From positions 2,076,501 through 2,140,500 of the forward strand of contig NZ_CP017042.1 of NCBI RefSeq assembly GCF_001717585.1: DNA of 64,000 bases, in the 5' to 3' direction. The notes beneath the pieces were generated by a model that did not search any database, was not told the DNA's origin, and saw nothing but the letters and a program-made list of their open reading frames with translations. A program made the position numbers and the translations under genes. The stretch comes from Selenomonas sp. oral taxon 920. Its GTDB lineage: Bacteria; Bacillota; Negativicutes; Selenomonadales; Selenomonadaceae. This document shows positions 61,330 to 64,000 of this stretch, in pieces. Every line of letters starts with the position of its first letter. Position 1 is the stretch's first letter.

Positions 61330-61800
61330 ATGAGAAAACGAATCGCCAAGTGGTATCTGTGCTTTTTCTTGGTCATGATCACAGTGATCGCGCTTCGCTC
61401 CGCCTATTTCAGCCTCTCTCCGCAGGGAAAACAGCATGAGGAAACCATTGTAAACGCCTATATGGAGATCCCTTATTCGCCGGAAACCGTCATAGTGAAA
61501 CCGTTCACAATATGGCGGAAGGAGGAGCACCGATCGCTCAGCTATACCTGCAAATCTCTCCTTCCCCTGCAAAAACTGCGTGCATTCTACGACGATTTCT
61601 TCCAAAAACAGGGAGCAAAGCGGACGATCTCACATGATCGAGAGATTATCCGCTCACCGCGTCGTCAGGAGATTATTGCAGTAAATTGCACCTACCGAAC
61701 GGAGGACTGCGTCTATTACTTCAAGTTCTATCAGAGCGACCCCACATGGTCCGTCGTCACCATCAGCATTCGCGCGGCAACCGACACGCGCGGCAATTAA
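61330..61800 (+). CDS. Small membrane-anchored protein of unknown function, paralogue 2
   Basis: 156 residues, the same length as paralogue 1 and similar throughout (IWRKEEHRSLSYTCKSLLPL, FYDDFFQKQGAK, YRTEDCVYYFKFYQ), with one N-terminal membrane helix. The stop overlaps the convergent rsmI stop by 4 bases. Probably a tandem duplication later interrupted by the DUF1871-like gene. Confidence 0.75.
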   Translation: MRKRIAKWYLCFFLVMITVIALRSAYFSLSPQGKQHEETIVNAYMEIPYSPETVIVKPFTIWRKEEHRSLSYTCKSLLPLQKLRAFYDDFFQKQGAKRTISHDREIIRSPRRQEIIAVNCTYRTEDCVYYFKFYQSDPTWSVVTISIRAATDTRGN

Positions 61801-62639
61801 CGCTCCTCCGCCAAGAGCGCCTGATACACATCCCGCCGTGAGATGCCAAGCTCCTGCGCGGTACGGCGCATAGCGTCTTTCTTGTCGAGTCCCTCGGCGA
61901 TATGCGCCTCGTAGCGCTCCGTGAGGGACATCTCCTCCACATCATCCGCAGCGGCGGCAGATTCGTCCGCGCCCGCGACGATGAGAACAAACTCGCCGCG
62001 CGGCTCGTGCTCCCGATAGTGTGCGAGGAGGTTGCCGAGCGTCGTGCGGCGCAGCTCTTCGAACTTCTTCGTAAGCTCGCGCGCAGCGCACGCACGCCGC
62101 TCTGCGCCGAGTTTCGCCGCAAGAGCGGCAAGCGTCTCGCGCAGACGATGCGGCGCCTCGTAGAAGATCAGTGTCTCGGGGTAGGCGGCGATGCGCGCAA
62201 GGAGCTCGCGCCGCTTCTTCTCCTTGCGCGGGAGGAAGCCGACGAAAGTGAATCCCTCCAACGGCAGTCCCGCGCAGATGAGCGCAGAGAGTGCGGCGTT
62301 CGCGCCCGGCAGCGGCGTGACGGGGATGCCCTCCGCAATTGCACGCCGCGCGAGGTCGCCGCCGGGGTCGGCGATGCCCGGCAGCCCTGCGTCGCTGACA
62401 CAGACGACGGTCTCGCCCGCCCGCATCCGCGCAATCAGCTCCGCTCCCTTTTCCTCCTTGTTGTGCTCGTGGTAGCTCGTCATGGGCGTGTGGATGTCGT
62501 AGTGCGCGAGAAGTCCGCGCGTGTGCCGCGTGTCCTCAGCGGCGATCACATCCGCCGTGCGCAGCATCTCGACGGCGCGATAGGTGATGTCGCCGAGGTT
62601 GCCGATGGGCGTCGCACAGAGATAGAGCTTTCCTGTCAC
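61797..62639 (-). CDS. rsmI: 16S rRNA (cytidine1402-2'-O)-methyltransferase
   Basis: About 280 residues of the tetrapyrrole-methylase fold: LYLCATPIGNLGDITYRAVEML, AAEDTRHTRGLL, VSDAGLPGIADPG, LPGANAALSALICAGLP and FYEAPHRLRETL. It 2'-O-methylates C1402 of 16S rRNA. The start is taken as GTG at 62639 because GGAGG is 7 bases upstream; an ATG two codons earlier (62645) leaves almost no spacing but cannot be excluded. Confidence 0.92.
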   Translation of the reverse strand: MTGKLYLCATPIGNLGDITYRAVEMLRTADVIAAEDTRHTRGLLAHYDIHTPMTSYHEHNKEEKGAELIARMRAGETVVCVSDAGLPGIADPGGDLARRAIAEGIPVTPLPGANAALSALICAGLPLEGFTFVGFLPRKEKKRRELLARIAAYPETLIFYEAPHRLRETLAALAAKLGAERRACAARELTKKFEELRRTTLGNLLAHYREHEPRGEFVLIVAGADESAAAADDVEEMSLTERYEAHIAEGLDKKDAMRRTAQELGISRRDVYQALLAEER

Positions 62640-62821
62640 TGTCATTCCTCCGCTGTATTTTCTTCTTTTGTTTATACGGCACGGACGCTGCATTGTCAAG
62701 TGAGGGTTATGAAAACACCCCACTCTTAAAATTTCGATTATATTTCTCATTTTTGACTTTTCATTTTCCCTGCATTCATATATAGTAGGGACAGAAACAA
62801 GGAATAACGAGGGGGATATCC

Positions 62822-63508
62822 ATGGACGAAAAAGCACGTGTCCTCATTGTCGAGGACGAAGTTCGCATTGCACGTTTTCTGCAGATGGAGCTTGAGCACG
62901 AGGGCTTCGAAGCAGAGACCGAGGGCAATGGCACGCGCGCCTATGAGCGCATCATTCAGGAGAATTTCGACATCATTCTGCTCGATGTCATGCTGCCGGG
63001 GATGGACGGCATTGAAATCTGCCGCCGTGTCCGCACGGTCTCGAACGTGCCGATCATCATGCTGACGGCACGCGATGCGGTCGAGGATCGCGTGGAGGGG
63101 CTCGACATCGGCGCGGACGACTACATCACGAAGCCGTTTGCCGTGCCCGAGCTGCTCGCGCGTCTCCGCAACGCACTGCGCCGCCGCGACATCTCGACGG
63201 AGGATGCCTCCGACCGGCTCACGGTGAAGAATCTCATCATGTTCCTCTCGCGCTACGAGGTACAGGTGGACGGCGAGACCGTCGCCCTCACGAAGCGCGA
63301 ATACGATCTTCTCGAATATCTCCTGCGCAACAAGCGCACCGTGCTGACGCGCGATCAGATTCTGCAGGAGGTATGGGGGTTCGACTACACAGGAGAAACG
63401 AACGTAGTCGATGTCTATATCCGCTACCTGCGCGCCAAGCTGGATGACCGCTTCAACAAGAAGTACATCTACACGGTGCGGGGTGTCGGATATGTTGTCC
63501 GCGACTAA
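62822..63508 (+). CDS. OmpR/PhoB-type response regulator
   Basis: 228 residues. Receiver domain with acidic pocket ED (11-12), phospho-acceptor Asp55 (IILLDVMLPGMDG) and the conserved Thr/Lys (TAR, TKPF), then a winged-helix DNA-binding domain (LTKREYDLLEYLLRNKRTV, YIRYLRAKLDD, YTVRGVGYVVRD). AGGGGGATATCC precedes the ATG. Overlaps the kinase gene that follows. Confidence 0.95.
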   Translation: MDEKARVLIVEDEVRIARFLQMELEHEGFEAETEGNGTRAYERIIQENFDIILLDVMLPGMDGIEICRRVRTVSNVPIIMLTARDAVEDRVEGLDIGADDYITKPFAVPELLARLRNALRRRDISTEDASDRLTVKNLIMFLSRYEVQVDGETVALTKREYDLLEYLLRNKRTVLTRDQILQEVWGFDYTGETNVVDVYIRYLRAKLDDRFNKKYIYTVRGVGYVVRD

Positions 63509-64000
63509 TTCGCGCCTAGCCCGTTGGATCGACCGCCACTTCTACATCCGCATCTCTACAAAGATCACTGTGATGTACGCCGCAATCCTCTTTTTCGTAC
63601 TCATCTTATCAACGGCGATTCTGGGGATTGGCGCGTACATCTATTTTTATCGGCAAGCGGAGGTCGACCTCGACCGCAGCATCCGCCATGTGATGGGCAA
63701 TATCGAGAGCGGCAATGCGGCAGAGGCAAAGTTCTGGTTCGATGGGCCTGTGATCCCCGGTGTCATCGTGCGCATCACGGACAATGAGGGGCGCGTTGTG
63801 CTCGATACGGATGCCCATTTCCCCTCGATTGAGACGATCGAGGCAGGACGCGTGTCAACACCGATCTGGGCAAATCCCGAGATGGAGGTCTCCGAGTTCC
63901 AGGGCGGTGCGGTCTATCATGCGCGGCGCAATGTCGAGTATGGAGGAATCCGCTATCAGATCCACTTTCTCCGTACGATTACCACAGAAAAGGACTTTTT
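63492..64000 (+). CDS. Sensor histidine kinase, N-terminal part (runs off window)
   Basis: 169 codons are visible from the ATG at 63492, which lies inside the last 17 bases of the response regulator gene. A membrane helix (about residues 28-50, MYAAILFFVLILSTAILGIG) is followed by an extracytoplasmic sensor domain (VDLDRSIRHVMGNIES, VIVRITDNEGRVVLDTDAHF). The HAMP, His-kinase and ATPase domains would lie beyond the edge. The assignment rests on the pairing with the regulator and on topology. Confidence 0.82.
   Translation, partial: MLSATNSRLARWIDRHFYIRISTKITVMYAAILFFVLILSTAILGIGAYIYFYRQAEVDLDRSIRHVMGNIESGNAAEAKFWFDGPVIPGVIVRITDNEGRVVLDTDAHFPSIETIEAGRVSTPIWANPEMEVSEFQGGAVYHARRNVEYGGIRYQIHFLRTITTEKDF

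Noticed and set aside
1-64000. tRNA or rRNA genes, CRISPR arrays, prophage or insertion-sequence genes
   Set aside because: None were recognised by eye. A tRNAscan or IS-family search could still find something small.

Overview
The window reads as part of a chromosome from a GC-rich member of the Negativicutes, most like Selenomonas. Evidence includes a flagellar YvyF-type protein, the MutA/MutB methylmalonyl-CoA mutase pair with its MeaB chaperone (propionate-type fermentation), TRAP transporters, PTS fructose uptake and chemoreceptors. This assignment is inference from gene content; no rRNA or tRNA gene was seen. Most genes are on the minus strand, and the GC-rich coding sequence produces many long antisense reading frames that I discarded.

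Layout. 1-401: 5' part of a flagellar-operon zinc protein. 530-5494: a metal-related locus, with a P1B-type ATPase and two HMA-like partners on the minus strand, divergent from a YibE/F membrane protein. The two promoters carry the same operator-like palindrome. 5577-21575: a ten-gene minus-strand glycan operon. It contains CDP-glucose 4,6-dehydratase (RfbG), the iron-sulfur 3-dehydratase RfbH, a TPP-dependent AHAS-like enzyme, a reductase/epimerase, a C-methyltransferase, an aldolase fusion, an FkbM methyltransferase and three glycosyltransferases. The gene set fits synthesis and transfer of a branched 3,6-dideoxyhexose, perhaps onto flagellin or LPS.

21679-40822: sugar-acid catabolism. An RpiR regulator is followed (reading right to left on the minus strand) by two complete TRAP systems, a LarA-type nickel-pincer racemase/epimerase, a 2-hydroxyacid dehydrogenase, DgoK, a KDPG/KDPGal aldolase, KdgK, a DHDPS-family aldolase, 6-phosphogluconate dehydrogenase and an operon gntK-larE-larB-larC. 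The lar genes make the nickel cofactor that the LarA homologue needs, and the gluconate kinase heading that operon points to an aldonate such as gluconate as substrate.

40982-46325: a YitT protein, fructose uptake and glycolysis (FruK, FruA IIABC, PfkA). 46471-49468: two related chemoreceptors, one lacking the signalling tip. 49704-55895: an MsrA-like protein without its catalytic cysteine, MeaB, MutB and MutA. 55896-56880: a structured repeat, a cobalamin riboswitch and several terminators. 56899-64000: a 3D-domain wall protein, TatD, MetG, two paralogous small membrane proteins separated by a DUF1871-like gene, RsmI, and a response regulator with the start of its histidine kinase.

The strongest undescribed candidate is a pair of intergenic elements (42992-43284 and 55997-56175). 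They fold into the same nested set of stems with many compensatory base changes, which suggests a structured RNA or a dispersed structured element.
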